NCBI GenBank assembly: GCA_027533185.1
Contig: JAPZTS010000011.1
Coordinates: forward strand, 124,001-188,000
Origin: Leptospira sp.
Lineage (GTDB): Bacteria > Spirochaetota > Leptospiria > Leptospirales > Leptospiraceae
DNA length: 64,000 nt
Reading direction: 5' to 3'
The notes beneath the pieces are model-generated. The model did not search any database and had not been told where the DNA came from. It was given only the letters and a program-made list of their open reading frames with translations. Below, one piece after another: positions 46,234 to 56,103 of the stretch. A program made the translations under genes and the position numbers. Positions within the stretch are counted from its first letter, which is position 1. Each line of letters opens with the position of its first letter.

Positions 46234-46884
46234 TTAGAAAAAACGGATCCGAAACTCCCAATTTTTGGAATCAGGATTTTCTAAACTATCCTGAAGTGGG
46301 ATTTGATAAACCAAATTTCCAAGACCCACGGAACCCCTATTGGAACTGCACTCAGAATCTTTGGGGAAGAGAACCCGGAACTGTATCCTTCCGTCTCGTA
46401 GCAAACGTGCGGTCTCGGAAATGATCTTCCGTTCCCCAACATTGGCCTCCAAAATACCGTTATCTGTTAGGTTGGGAAATTCTCGTTTAATAGTAACCGT
46501 TTTAGATTTGGCTTTTAGACTAAACCCCCCCAAAAGTACGCCTTCTAATTCAGAAGGATCTTCAAAATCAATTTTGTAAGAAACCTTCGCCTTACGTTTG
46601 AAGTAAGGATCCGTAATTTCATTCTTTTCCAATTCGCGAAAAGTAAAATCACGTATAACGATATTTATATTCGCTTTCTTTTTGAGTTTCGATAGAATTT
46701 CTTCTTTAGAAGTTGGTAAAAACCGAATGAGGGATTCAGAAGAATCTTTTTTTAAAGGAACTGTATAAGCAATCTCAATTGTACCAGAGTTAGCCTTTCT
46801 AAAAAGTAAGGTTTCCTCATACTCAAAACAACCATAGAATAAGAATACGATGGGGAATAAAAAAAAGCCTAAAGACTTGTGCAC
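46234..46884 (-). CDS. Hypothetical lipoprotein
   Basis: 216 residues. Signal peptide of residues 1-18 ends LFYGC (Cys19), a relaxed spirochete lipobox. The mature part (FEYEETLLFRKANSGTIEIA) is beta-rich and resembles bacterial lipoproteins of LppM-like type with TIEIAYTVP. No enzyme motif. It is the last of the minus-strand series phosphatase, amt, lipoprotein (38-base gap). Confidence 0.8.
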   Translation of the reverse strand: MHKSLGFFLFPIVFLFYGCFEYEETLLFRKANSGTIEIAYTVPLKKDSSESLIRFLPTSKEEILSKLKKKANINIVIRDFTFRELEKNEITDPYFKRKAKVSYKIDFEDPSELEGVLLGGFSLKAKSKTVTIKREFPNLTDNGILEANVGERKIISETARLLRDGRIQFRVLFPKDSECSSNRGSVGLGNLVYQIPLQDSLENPDSKNWEFRIRFF

Positions 46885-46922
46885 TCTCTAGGCTTCGCAA
46901 GGTATCAGGATAGGGTCAAGGA

Positions 46923-48353
46923 CTATTTCGAAACAGGATATGCTTCGTTTCCATGTTCCAATATATCGAGTCCCAGCAATTCCTCTTCTTCGGAAACCCG
47001 AATTCCCACCAGTTTATTCAGGATATAGAATAGTAGAAAACTAACTCCAAAAGCCCATACAAATGCCACGGCTACCCCTATCGCTTGAGCAATCAATTGC
47101 TCAATTCCACCACCATAGAATAGACCTGTATCCAAATTGAAGAGACCAACGGAAAGCGTACCCCAAGCACCACAGACACCGTGAACCGAAACTGCTCCCA
47201 CTGGATCATCTATTTTAACCTTATCGAAAAGTAAAACAGATACTATGACCAAAATCCCAGCAACCAACCCTATCAGAACAGCTCCCAAAATACTTACATT
47301 GTCACAAGGTGCCGTAATCGCAACCAATCCGGCTAGACCACCATTGAGCGTGAGCCCGATTTCTGGTTTCTTAAACAGAAACCAAGTTAAGACCATTGCT
47401 CCCAAGGCGCCCGCGCTTGCCGCCATATGTGTTACCACCGCAATTCGAGCAAATGCTCCATCCTCAATGGAAGTCGTTGAACCAGGGTTAAACCCAAACC
47501 AACCAAACCAAAGAATGAAAACCCCAAGTGCCGCCATTGACATATTATGCCCTAAAATTGGGTATACCCTCCCATCTGGTTGGAACTTACCGAGTCTAGG
47601 ACCAACTACAATAGCTCCAGCAAGACCCGCCCAGGCACCTACACTGTGTACGACGGTCGACCCTGCAAAATCCAAAAAGTTCCTGCCGTTTTCACCACCA
47701 CCAATGTTCAACGTTTCCAAAAATCCGCTGGACTTACCTAGGAGTCCTGCCCATGCAAAACTGCCAAAAATCGGATAGATAAAGGCCGTGATAATCACAG
47801 AAAAAACTAAATAGACGGGAAACTTTGTCCGTTCTGCCATAGCTCCCGAAACAATTGTTGCTGCTGTTGCGGCAAAAACGATTTGAAACATAAAGAAAGT
47901 ATAGTTTCCCGGATCCATCATTCCATCTTCCGCATTCAAAAGGTTTTCCGCCAAATTTGGCGCGCCAACCCCCAACCCGATCAAGATTTGTGGCCCAAAC
48001 ATGATCGAAAAACCAACGAGCCAAAACGCGATGGCCCCAACCGTGAGGTCTGAAAAGTTTTTCATCAGGATGTTTACCGCATTCTTCGCGCGAGTGAAAC
48101 CCGCTTCTACATAAGCAAAACCAGCCTGCATAAAAAACACAAGAAATGCCGCGATACAGGTCCAAACCCAATTCGCTTCGTCCTTAGCTTTTTTTATCTC
48201 TGCCTTACTTTCTTCAAATCCTTGCTTTAGGACCTGGAGTTCTTTTGTTAAAGTCTCCAAATCCATACTTTGTTTGGACGTTTCCTCGGACGATAGACCG
48301 AAGAAACAACCAAACAAAAGTAAGATTGTAATTTGTTTCCATAACAGGTTCAT
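46923..48353 (-). CDS. amt: Ammonium transporter Amt with N-terminal coiled-coil
   Basis: 476 residues, eleven membrane segments. A signal peptide (about 1-21, GCFFGLSSEE) is followed by a 45-residue Glu/Lys coiled-coil (MDLETLTKELQVLKQGFEES). The pore histidines lie in VVHSVGAWAGLAG and VSVHGVCGAWGTLS, and the Phe gate region reads FQIVFAATAATIVSG. The twin-His ammonium conducting site is intact. No glnK/PII gene is adjacent; an unrelated GAF-SpoIIE phosphatase lies 10 bases upstream and probably shares its transcript. Confidence 0.95.
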   Translation of the reverse strand: MNLLWKQITILLLFGCFFGLSSEETSKQSMDLETLTKELQVLKQGFEESKAEIKKAKDEANWVWTCIAAFLVFFMQAGFAYVEAGFTRAKNAVNILMKNFSDLTVGAIAFWLVGFSIMFGPQILIGLGVGAPNLAENLLNAEDGMMDPGNYTFFMFQIVFAATAATIVSGAMAERTKFPVYLVFSVIITAFIYPIFGSFAWAGLLGKSSGFLETLNIGGGENGRNFLDFAGSTVVHSVGAWAGLAGAIVVGPRLGKFQPDGRVYPILGHNMSMAALGVFILWFGWFGFNPGSTTSIEDGAFARIAVVTHMAASAGALGAMVLTWFLFKKPEIGLTLNGGLAGLVAITAPCDNVSILGAVLIGLVAGILVIVSVLLFDKVKIDDPVGAVSVHGVCGAWGTLSVGLFNLDTGLFYGGGIEQLIAQAIGVAVAFVWAFGVSFLLFYILNKLVGIRVSEEEELLGLDILEHGNEAYPVSK

Positions 48354-48363
48354 TGGTATTCCT

Positions 48364-50184
48364 TTAGCTCGCTCTCTGTGCTAGGGACTCTAACTTAACA
48401 AGCGAGGCTTTGAGTTCTATATTTTGCGGTGTATTTTTTACACCTTGTTGTAAGACCTTTATCGCTTTTGGTTTCGCATTTTCTTTTAAGTAACACTGTG
48501 CAAGGAGAATACTTGCTTTGGCAAAACTGTGATCGCTTGACAGTGCCATTTTGAGGGCTCTCTTGGCTTCGGAAATCATTCCGGCTTTATAATAGGCTCT
48601 TCCCATCATAAAATGAGAACTTGCAGTATTATCTCCAGATGTTTTAAGATACTCTTCTAGGAACCGAATGGACTCCTTATAAGCACCATCTCGGTAGTAC
48701 ATCTTTCCTAGGAACATCAGATTTTCTTTCAGAGAAGGATCTATCGAAAATGCCTTAAGGGCCTGCGCGTATGCATCTTCTGACTTCAACTTCGCATTGG
48801 AAGCCTTCGCCATTTGGATGTAGTGATTTGCTTCTGGAATAGAATCCCCGCAATATAGGAACAAGTAGGACAGATCATCTCCGTTTGGTGTTTGCCCTTG
48901 GTAATCTCTAAATCTAGTGAGAAAATTCGTAGATAATTTTTTCAGATCTACCTTTCCTCTACCTTCGATGATTAATTTTTCCCTCTCATCTTGTAGCCAA
49001 GTTTGAATCCTTTCTACACCAACTTCCTCTTTCGATGAGTTTCTCTGCTCACTAAAACCGTCTGATATCAACAGCAAAAAATCTCCAGGTTCCAACCGAC
49101 CTTGTTTTTCCTCGTAATCTGCTTTTCGAACTGGCAGAATTCCGAGTGGCACGCCTTTGGTATCATACGAAACAAAACTATCATCAGCCGACTTGTAATG
49201 TAACATTCTCTGGTGGCCTGCATTTACATAGCCAAAGGTATAGTCACTAAAAATCCGGACCATAAAGGCAGTAAAGTATGTAGATTCCGGCAGTTGTTCT
49301 CTTAAATTTTCTCCGAGCTCTTCCATAATCTCCGTAAGTCCAAGCCCCGCCATCACTGATCTACGGAATTGGTGGTGGATTGCCATTGTTACCAAAGCTG
49401 CAGGGATTCCGTGTCCCGATACGTCGATATTTATAGCTGTTAAAGAATGTCCTTGTCGAACAATATCAACCAAATCACCACTAACCTCCGCCATAGGCTC
49501 ATAATGCGAAGCAAAGTACACTCCGTTCCAAGCGCTTAAATCTTGTGGTAGGATTTGACTCTGGACATTTCGCCCCATTTTCAAGTCCCATTCCAACTGA
49601 TTTAAAATCGCGGCCTCTCGTGCCCTTGCTGTTACTAGACCTTCGATCAATCGGACTCCATACAAAGCTAATGCCAATTGTGAGGTGAGTGCTTCTAAGA
49701 TTTCGAGATCATCCGTAATATAAAAATTTTCTCTATCACTTTCAACGGCAAGTGTCCCGAGTATATCATCTTTTTGCATGATAGGAACACACATAACGGA
49801 ACGAGTCTTTTCACCTTCATCAAAAAAGTCAGGGGACCGCGTTAGGTCGTTAACGATCACAGACTTTTTAGTCTCAAAAACAGTCCCACTGTAACCTTCG
49901 CCGGAAACCAAATTCCGTCTGGGAGGCTCTGTCTCTTTTACAAATTTTACGGGTACTAAAAATTCCCCATCCCAAAGTCTAAGGGTTGTATTGTCCGACT
50001 CAAAAATTTCCTGACAAATTAGAATGACCTTTTGGAAGAGCTGCTCTTCCCGGTCAAGATTTGCAAATTCTTTGGAAATATAAAGAAGGATCGCAATTTT
50101 ATCTTTGTCTGTGAGCCCTCCTACAACCTTGTTCTGGCCTCGGAAGTTCACGAGCATACGTTTCGATACTTTGAAATCAACCAT
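48364..50184 (-). CDS. GAF-SpoIIE phosphatase-TPR signalling protein
   Basis: 606 residues, cytoplasmic. Residues about 20-175 are a GAF domain (LFQKVILICQEIF, then VLGTLAVESDRENF), about 190-435 a SpoIIE/PP2C phosphatase domain with INIDVSGHGIPAALVT, LLISDGFSEQRN and NGDDLSYLFL, and about 455-600 several TPR units (AFSIDPSLKENLMFLGKMYY, ASSHFMMGRAYYKAGMISEA). RsbU-like: GAF senses a ligand, the phosphatase acts on a STAS partner, the TPRs bind partners. It is followed by amt after 10 bases. Confidence 0.9.
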   Translation of the reverse strand: MVDFKVSKRMLVNFRGQNKVVGGLTDKDKIAILLYISKEFANLDREEQLFQKVILICQEIFESDNTTLRLWDGEFLVPVKFVKETEPPRRNLVSGEGYSGTVFETKKSVIVNDLTRSPDFFDEGEKTRSVMCVPIMQKDDILGTLAVESDRENFYITDDLEILEALTSQLALALYGVRLIEGLVTARAREAAILNQLEWDLKMGRNVQSQILPQDLSAWNGVYFASHYEPMAEVSGDLVDIVRQGHSLTAINIDVSGHGIPAALVTMAIHHQFRRSVMAGLGLTEIMEELGENLREQLPESTYFTAFMVRIFSDYTFGYVNAGHQRMLHYKSADDSFVSYDTKGVPLGILPVRKADYEEKQGRLEPGDFLLLISDGFSEQRNSSKEEVGVERIQTWLQDEREKLIIEGRGKVDLKKLSTNFLTRFRDYQGQTPNGDDLSYLFLYCGDSIPEANHYIQMAKASNAKLKSEDAYAQALKAFSIDPSLKENLMFLGKMYYRDGAYKESIRFLEEYLKTSGDNTASSHFMMGRAYYKAGMISEAKRALKMALSSDHSFAKASILLAQCYLKENAKPKAIKVLQQGVKNTPQNIELKASLVKLESLAQRAS

Positions 50185-50321
50185 AATGGATACCTTTGTC
50201 TTATGCAGTGCAAAATTCGTACCTAGGGAAAACCAGATGATAAACAGAGGGTATTATCCTGAATTTCTCTACAAAATGTGTAAATATTAAACATTGATTT
50301 ATGTAGCATAGGGAATGGTCA

Positions 50322-50350
50322 GCAATTTGCTTATTTGGCAGGCAAATTGC
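50322..50350. other. 9-bp perfect inverted repeat over the stop codon of the outer-membrane protein gene
   Basis: GCAATTTGC (50322-50330) and GCAAATTGC (50342-50350) with an 11-base loop that contains the stop of the minus-strand gene at 50331. No T-run follows, so if it terminates transcription it is not a canonical intrinsic terminator. Confidence 0.3.
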
Positions 50351-51359
50351 CAAATTGGCTTTGGAGTTGAAACCCAAACCGAGATTCTGCTCCTTCTTCT
50401 TCTGAAACCCCAAAGCCAACCCTTTGTAGGCTAACTGCATAGAAATAACCAGGTCCGAGCGTCTCTGGAAAGAATCCGCCAGCGACACCAATAGAACCAC
50501 CATATAGCTGTTTGATGCCGCGCTCCGAAGTCGGTTTGCCCTCTGTGCCAAATCCACCTAATACTTGCAGATGTTTCCGGTTGCCATAACTCGTTCCAAT
50601 GTTGTAGGTGTACATAGTGTCCACTGGATACCTTGGTATTTCGTTATTTTTGTTCAGATCAAAATAAGCTCTTTCCCAGAATGTACGGATGCCTTCCACA
50701 TAAAATTGCAAAGTTTCATTAACTTCATATGCCAATCCAACCATCACTCTCTCAGGAAGCCTTTCCACTAGTTTTTCAGAACCAAGATATTTGTCATAAC
50801 GGTAACTACCTGGTGATTCTAAAACCAGTCCAAACTTAAAATTTTGCAAATGATAACTGACATGAGTAGATACATTCCAAGAATAAGAAGAATAACCGCC
50901 AGGCCGACCAGAAATTCCGGGTCCGATTGCGATTCCGAGTGACAGCTGATTTGTGATGGATTTACTTAAAAATCCCTGAATTGCATAGTTATTAAATTTT
51001 GAATCGATTGGAAAGGCACGTTGGTAAACTGGTTTTCCGCGGAAACCAAAGCCCCATGTTTCTCCCATTTGGAAATACGATCCCGCAGATAAAAGTGCAG
51101 CACCCGAAGTTTGGCTCGCATACGAACCTGATGTTCCGAAATCTAGATAATTTTGTCTATTTCGATTGATAAAGGCAACATTCCCGTACAAAGATCCCAT
51201 TGGGTCGGAAACAGCAGTTCCCTTCGAAAACAAGGCAGCCAAATAGGGAGATCCATTCGCTTCGTCATAACCTTGGAATTGAGCCAAAATTGGAATTTGG
51301 AAAAAAAAATAGAAAAGAATTCCAAGGGCGAATATTCGTTTTCGGAAAGGAAAACCCAT
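50331..51359 (-). CDS. Putative outer-membrane beta-barrel protein
   Basis: 342 residues from ATG at 51359; a TTG at 51383 is open further upstream but the ATG gives a clean signal peptide (MGFPFRKRIFALGILFYFFF..ILAQ). The mature part has repeated alternating aromatic strands such as GFGFRGKPVYQRAF and YHLQNFKFGLVLESPG, with Gly-rich turns, a barrel look. It resembles OmpP1/FadL-like or unnamed Leptospira surface proteins; exact family not certain. Confidence 0.7.
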   Translation of the reverse strand: MGFPFRKRIFALGILFYFFFQIPILAQFQGYDEANGSPYLAALFSKGTAVSDPMGSLYGNVAFINRNRQNYLDFGTSGSYASQTSGAALLSAGSYFQMGETWGFGFRGKPVYQRAFPIDSKFNNYAIQGFLSKSITNQLSLGIAIGPGISGRPGGYSSYSWNVSTHVSYHLQNFKFGLVLESPGSYRYDKYLGSEKLVERLPERVMVGLAYEVNETLQFYVEGIRTFWERAYFDLNKNNEIPRYPVDTMYTYNIGTSYGNRKHLQVLGGFGTEGKPTSERGIKQLYGGSIGVAGGFFPETLGPGYFYAVSLQRVGFGVSEEEGAESRFGFQLQSQFGNLPAK

Positions 51360-51458
51360 AGGAACAGGTTGGCTAAATCGCAAAGAATTGAAAAGGGATT
51401 TCGCAATCGCTTCCTTTTTTTAACTGACTTTGCCAGCGAAGGCGAGATTCTATCCAGG

Positions 51459-51890
51459 ATGACAAGACCGATGTATAAACAGTTTCGATCTCCACAAGGT
51501 TGGTATTCGTTACTTTTTCCGACAACTTGGGAGCAAATGGTTGTGGAAGAAATCCCTGCTTTTTTTCATCCAGACGCTGGGGGTGCACTCCAAGTATATG
51601 CTTTTGAGAGTAAACAAGAAGATTTCGACGTTAATCTGGAATTATCCAACTACCTGAAGATTCACGAAATTGACTACGATGAAGATAAGGTTGCGGTTTT
51701 TGAAAACAATGAAGGTACCCATATCCGCGCCTGTGAGTTCCTCAAGGAGGAACGTTACTGGTTTGTCTATGTAATTGCCAATCGAACTAAAATGATTCTT
51801 GCCACTTATAATTCTGATGAGGACCTCTCCGACGAAAGATTCCAAGAGCTAACAAATATTATTAGCTCGGTCCGTTTTATTTCCGGATAG
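51459..51890 (+). CDS. Small conserved hypothetical protein
   Basis: 143 residues from ATG at 51459 (the frame is open further upstream through the neighbouring divergent gene; ATG at 51471 is an alternative). The product is a compact alpha/beta protein with YSLLFPTTWEQMVVEEIPAF, typical of a family of small proteins that start with a Trp-rich strand pair, then FVYVIANRTKMILATYNSDE. No signal peptide. Function unknown. It diverges from the outer-membrane protein gene. Confidence 0.7.
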   Translation: MTRPMYKQFRSPQGWYSLLFPTTWEQMVVEEIPAFFHPDAGGALQVYAFESKQEDFDVNLELSNYLKIHEIDYDEDKVAVFENNEGTHIRACEFLKEERYWFVYVIANRTKMILATYNSDEDLSDERFQELTNIISSVRFISG

Positions 51891-51969
51891 CTAATTTTTT
51901 CCTTTACATGCGTCTATTTGCCTTTATGTTTCCGAGGAAGTTAAAAGGAACCACCATCAGGAGTCTGGA

Positions 51970-53415
51970 ATGAAAAAAATAGGAATAGCCATTGGAGGAT
52001 TTTTTGCCTTCATCCTTCTTATCCTCATCGTAGGATTGGTATTCGCGGGAAGTTTTATTACAAATAGTTTTCTCGTCAAACAAATCGAGTCTGCATTGAA
52101 TGTTCGTGCCCATGTTGAAAAGGTAAACATCAACCTTTTCAGTGCTCTGTCTGGAATCGAAGTGGAAGGTATCATCCTTGCACCTAGAGATGAGATAGCA
52201 AACAGTGGACGACCTCTTGAGGAACGTAAACCAATCTCCTCAGGTACGATCCAACTTGGAAAGGCAGATATTAAAATTTCCTTTTTGGCCCTCCTTACAA
52301 AAAGTCTCAAAGTCAATAAATTGGTTTTGAAAGAACCAAAAATCGCCTTAACAATGTATGCCGATGGCGGAAATAACCTCACATCTCTATTCAAATCTCC
52401 TAAAATAGTAAATGGGGAACCAAACCCTGCCCTAAGTCCAGAAGCTCTCGCAGAAAAAGCGGAAGCCGAAAAAGAAGCGATCCGAGAAGCTTTGGAAAAT
52501 CCAAGTGGTCCTTTCTCCATAAAAAGTATACCTGTTGCCATACAAATGGGTTTGGTTGGAATCCAAAACGGCGACATAACAGTCAATATGCAAAAATCTG
52601 GTCAAGTAATTCAAATCAAAGGATTGGATTTGGAATTAACAGATATTGACATAGACGGTAGTGATCTCGATTCGCATAACAAAGTTGATGTGAATTTCGA
52701 CGCCGAAGTGACTGTTATCGGGAAAAACAAAAATGAGGCTGCCAAATTTTTACTCGATACGAATGGCCGACTTACACCATTTGTTGTAAAAACAGGGCTT
52801 GTAAACCCAGTGGTCAGATACAATGTAAAAATGTTAGAAGACTCTTTCCTCTCTGGTTTTGCCGCTTTTGATGCGATCTCGGGAGAGCTTCCTGTACTCA
52901 ATCAAGCAGGTCTCAAACTTGACAAACTAAAGGAAAAAGCTATTCTTACGAAAGATGTTGGGTTTGAAGTGGAGTATAGCAACGGAAAAATCACCTTCCT
53001 TGACGAGCCTACTTTCCCTTCCAAAAACTATGACCTACAAATTGTAAAAGGTTCTTATATCGTTGCAACAACCAACTACCATGAAATGAAAATGGGGGTT
53101 TTGTATGATGAAGCCGAATCCAAAAAATCCATTGCGGGTGTAGATGAAAAAATCAAGCAAGCCACCAAGGGAAATGGAGACCCAAAGGAATACCGAAATA
53201 AAATTTTGGGAAATCTCATCAAAGACGATCGTATCAATATCCCATTTCGGACCTACGGTGATCTCAGGAATCCGACGGTTGAGGTCGGGGTTTCTGTGGG
53301 TTCCCTAACAGATCTTTTGGGTGGTGCCGTAAAGGATGTTCTAAAAGGAAAGATGAACGATGAATTGAAAAAGGTGCCAGGGGCTGGCGACGCACTGAAA
53401 AAATTCGGATTCTAA
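51970..53415 (+). CDS. AsmA-like membrane-anchored protein
   Basis: 481 residues: one N-terminal membrane helix (about 5-28, IAIGGFFAFILLILIVGLVF), then AsmA/DUF748-type beta repeats: LVKQIESALNVRAHVEKVNI, IKISFLALLTKSLKVNKLVL, LKEPKIALTMY. Members help move lipids between membranes or control outer-membrane assembly. The protein is shorter than E. coli AsmA (617). A weak direct start context; it probably has its own promoter. It is convergent with typA, with a shared terminator between them. Confidence 0.75.
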   Translation: MKKIGIAIGGFFAFILLILIVGLVFAGSFITNSFLVKQIESALNVRAHVEKVNINLFSALSGIEVEGIILAPRDEIANSGRPLEERKPISSGTIQLGKADIKISFLALLTKSLKVNKLVLKEPKIALTMYADGGNNLTSLFKSPKIVNGEPNPALSPEALAEKAEAEKEAIREALENPSGPFSIKSIPVAIQMGLVGIQNGDITVNMQKSGQVIQIKGLDLELTDIDIDGSDLDSHNKVDVNFDAEVTVIGKNKNEAAKFLLDTNGRLTPFVVKTGLVNPVVRYNVKMLEDSFLSGFAAFDAISGELPVLNQAGLKLDKLKEKAILTKDVGFEVEYSNGKITFLDEPTFPSKNYDLQIVKGSYIVATTNYHEMKMGVLYDEAESKKSIAGVDEKIKQATKGNGDPKEYRNKILGNLIKDDRINIPFRTYGDLRNPTVEVGVSVGSLTDLLGGAVKDVLKGKMNDELKKVPGAGDALKKFGF

Positions 53416-53436
53416 TTTTCGAAAAGTTTTCATATC

Positions 53437-53473
53437 AAAAAACCCCAGCCTGCCACCGCTACAGTCTGGGGTT
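53437..53473 (-). terminator. Intrinsic terminator of typA (minus strand)
   Basis: AACCCCAG (53441-53448) and CTGGGGTT (53466-53473) form an 8-bp GC-rich stem with a 17-base loop; on the minus strand it is followed by six T. It lies 60 bases past the typA stop. It may also act weakly on the plus-strand gene ending at 53415. Confidence 0.75.
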
Positions 53474-53533
53474 CCTCTTATTTTACCTCGGTTCCTTGCA
53501 AAGAATGTTAGGCAACCGAAGTGAATTGCGTAT

Positions 53534-55342
53534 CTATCTACCGTTATTCGATCTCTTTCTCATATTCGCATCTAAGACTTTTTTGCGAAGTCTGAGATTT
53601 TGAGGTGTTACTTCCAGGAGTTCATCATCATCCAAAAATTCAATCGACTGCTCGAGTGTGAGTTTTTTTGGCGGAACCAACCGTATGGCATCATCCGATC
53701 CGGACGCACGGACGTTGGTTAGCTTCTTTTCCCGAACTGGGTTTACTTCCAAATCGGAATCCCTGCTGTTCATTCCAAGTATCATACCAGGATAAACGGA
53801 TATCTGTGGTTCAATGAATAGATCCCCACGCTCTTGCACCTTCCAGAGAGCATAGGCAGTTGCTTCTCCGGAGTCCATTGATATTAGAGCACCGTTTTTT
53901 CTACCAGGGATTTCGCCTTTGTACTTATCATACTTTAGAAAGCGACTGGACATCACTCCCTCACCACGTGTTTCCGAGATAAAATGTCCTCGAAATCCAA
54001 TGAGACCCCGCGTTGGTATGATATACTCCACTCTAGTGATACCTGAAGTGTGGGCATCCATACTTTGGAGTTCACCCTTCCTACGGTTCAATTCTTGGAT
54101 TACAGCTCCTGAGTATTGGTCCGGTAGATCCATCACGAGAGTTTCATAAGGTTCTATCTTTTCACCTGCTTCGTTCGTTTTGATGATAACTTCAGGTCTG
54201 GATACTTGTAGTTCGTATCCTTCTCTGCGCATTGTCTCAATCAAAATGGAAAGGTGGAGTTCACCACGACCAAGAATTTTAAAACGATCTTTGTCTTCTG
54301 TCTCTTCCAAACGAAGGGCCACGTTGGTTTCCAATTCGCGATCGAGTCGCTCTCTGAGGTTACGGGTTGTGACAAATTTCCCCTCCTTTCCTGCAAAAGG
54401 TGAATTGTTTACCATAAAGAACATAGATACCGTAGGCTCTTCTACCTGAATGGCCGGAAGAGGCAATGGATTTCCCATATCACAAACAGTATCCCCTATA
54501 AACACATCCGGAATTCCTGCGAGAGCGGCAATATCCCCAGAGCCTACTTCATCCACTTCATATCGAGTGAGTCCTTCATAACCATAGAGTTTTGTAATTT
54601 TATAATTTGCGGTAGATCCATTGGTTTTGGCAAGAGTGACATCGCCACCCTTCCGAATACTTCCTGCATACATCTTTCCAATCGCAATTCTACCAACATA
54701 CTCATTGTAGTCTAAGGCTGTTACTTGGAATTGTAGTGCAGAACTATTGTCTTGTTTAACGGGAGGAACATGCTTTAAAACCATGTCTAACAAAGGTTCA
54801 ATGTTAGAACCTGGACTTTCCTTTAGTTCATTGACAGCCCAACCCTGTTTTGCGGAGGCATAAATGATTGGGAAATCTAGCTGTTCTTCAGTTGCGCCTA
54901 AATCACTGAAGAGGTCAAAAACCTTATCAACAGCAAAAGCAGGTCTCGCACCTTCTCTATCTACTTTATTCACAACCACAATGGGCCTGTGACCGAGTTG
55001 GAGGCTTTTTCCTAAAACAAAACGAGTTTGCGGCATTGGTCCATCAAAGGCATCGACGAGAAGCAGAGTACAGTCTGTCATGGACAAAACCCGTTCAACT
55101 TCCCCACCGAAGTCCGCGTGACCTGGGGTATCAACGATATTGATTTTCGTGCCTTTGTACTTTACGGATGTGTTTTTGGCTAGGATGGTAATCCCTTTTT
55201 CCTGCTCCAATTGATTGGAGTCCATGATTCTTTCTCTGTCTTCTTTGGCAGTGACTGCGCCCGTATGGCGAAGGATACAATCGGTAAGAGTTGTTTTGCC
55301 GTGGTCGACGTGTGCTATAATTGCAATATTTCTGATTTCCAT
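53534..55342 (-). CDS. typA: Translational GTPase TypA/BipA
   Basis: Ribosome-binding GTPase linked to assembly and stress adaptation. 602 residues. G1 [13 protein letters not shown]2 region [13 protein letters not shown]3 [16 protein letters not shown]4 [11 protein letters not shown] and a C-terminal TypA signature with RSSRF-like residues [12 protein letters not shown]. Full length. It diverges from rplU and ends before an intrinsic terminator. Confidence 0.97.
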   Translation of the reverse strand: MEIRNIAIIAHVDHGKTTLTDCILRHTGAVTAKEDRERIMDSNQLEQEKGITILAKNTSVKYKGTKINIVDTPGHADFGGEVERVLSMTDCTLLLVDAFDGPMPQTRFVLGKSLQLGHRPIVVVNKVDREGARPAFAVDKVFDLFSDLGATEEQLDFPIIYASAKQGWAVNELKESPGSNIEPLLDMVLKHVPPVKQDNSSALQFQVTALDYNEYVGRIAIGKMYAGSIRKGGDVTLAKTNGSTANYKITKLYGYEGLTRYEVDEVGSGDIAALAGIPDVFIGDTVCDMGNPLPLPAIQVEEPTVSMFFMVNNSPFAGKEGKFVTTRNLRERLDRELETNVALRLEETEDKDRFKILGRGELHLSILIETMRREGYELQVSRPEVIIKTNEAGEKIEPYETLVMDLPDQYSGAVIQELNRRKGELQSMDAHTSGITRVEYIIPTRGLIGFRGHFISETRGEGVMSSRFLKYDKYKGEIPGRKNGALISMDSGEATAYALWKVQERGDLFIEPQISVYPGMILGMNSRDSDLEVNPVREKKLTNVRASGSDDAIRLVPPKKLTLEQSIEFLDDDELLEVTPQNLRLRKKVLDANMRKRSNNGR

Positions 55343-55458
55343 TACTTTTACCAGGAATTCAAAAGGCTTCAGGCTGTCGAATGGGATTTGGATTTGACAA
55401 GAAGGATGCCTAGAGAAACCTGGTAAGAACCACTGATAGAAGAGATTAGGATAGAAAT

Positions 55459-55767
55459 ATGTTCGCCATTATAGAACTTGGAGCCAAACAATTTAAGGTT
55501 TCTCCTGAGCAAGTATTCGTAGCTGATAAAACTGGTAGTGCCGTAGGCGCTACTGTAGAGGCGAAAGTTCTTCTCCTTTCCGACAACAACAAAGTGAATA
55601 TTGGTTCGCCAGCACTTTCTGGTGCCAAAGTAACTTTGAGGGTTTTGGAAGACTGTAAGGGAGACAAAATCCACGGTTTCAAATACAAAAAAAGAAAGAA
55701 CTATAAAAAGGCTTGGGGCCACAGACAACAGCTTCAAAAACTCCAAGTTGTTTCCATCAACGGTTAA
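55459..55767 (+). CDS. rplU: 50S ribosomal protein L21
   Basis: 102 residues, normal length. [20 protein letters not shown] opens the protein, and [20 protein letters not shown] is the RNA-binding block, with a C-terminal end VVSING. First gene of the operon; the following prp starts immediately after its stop codon. Confidence 0.97.
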   Translation: MFAIIELGAKQFKVSPEQVFVADKTGSAVGATVEAKVLLLSDNNKVNIGSPALSGAKVTLRVLEDCKGDKIHGFKYKKRKNYKKAWGHRQQLQKLQVVSING

Positions 55768-56097
55768 TTGATCCATTGTATATTTATTAAGTATTTAGGA
55801 GGGAATTTCGCAGGAATCCAAATAGAAGGCCACTCACCTAGCTCCTTGGGGTCAAAAGGTGAAAATCTATTGTGTGCTGGAGTATCGACACTCGTTCAGA
55901 CTGTCCACCTCTACCTCGCTTCAAAACAGGTCCTTCAAACGGAATCAAAACGAGATGGAAGTTTAAAGTTTCTCATCCAGAGCGGTAAGGAAGATCGGTT
56001 CCAAGATCTCCTTGAAATGATAGAGCTCGGTTTGGAAAACTTAAAAAAACAACATCCGACTGCAATTTCTCTCAAAACAGAAATCATAAAGGGGTAA
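55768..56097 (+). CDS. prp: Ribosomal-processing cysteine protease Prp-like protein
   Basis: 109 residues. Prp (YsxB) family: His22 in IEGHSPSS and Cys36 in KGENLLCAGVSTLVQT form the catalytic pair. The usual KGxDIVC motif reads KGENLLC, with Asn for Asp. In Firmicutes this protease trims an N-terminal extension from L27. The start is a TTG at 55768 that directly abuts the rplU stop (TAA TTG), and the length to His22 matches family starts. L27 here has no extension (see rpmA), so its substrate is unclear. Confidence 0.88.
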   Translation: MIHCIFIKYLGGNFAGIQIEGHSPSSLGSKGENLLCAGVSTLVQTVHLYLASKQVLQTESKRDGSLKFLIQSGKEDRFQDLLEMIELGLENLKKQHPTAISLKTEIIKG

Positions 56098-56103
56098 AAG
56101 GAT

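Noticed and set aside
46206..46424. Open frame on the plus strand over the lipoprotein gene at 46234-46884
   Set aside because: Low-complexity composition with no family match and fully antisense to a lipoprotein with a proper signal peptide.
47245..47778. Long plus-strand frame antisense to amt
   Set aside because: It follows the codon pattern of the amt gene on the other strand; Pro/Ala-rich shadow typical of antisense frames.
50184..50330. TTTACA and GATAAT elements upstream of the GAF-SpoIIE gene (minus strand)
   Set aside because: The spacer is 20 bases, too long for a convincing sigma-70 promoter; no better match was found.
55394..55460. TTGACA at 55394-55399 as -35 of the rplU promoter
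   Set aside because: No acceptable -10 lies 16-18 bases downstream, so I did not list it, though the rplU operon must have a promoter in this region.
55795..55802. TAGGAGGG, a perfect ribosome-binding sequence inside prp
   Set aside because: No ATG, GTG or TTG follows at a usable distance, and the bases encode Leu-Gly-Gly in the Prp N terminus. The upstream TTG gives the family-typical length to His22.
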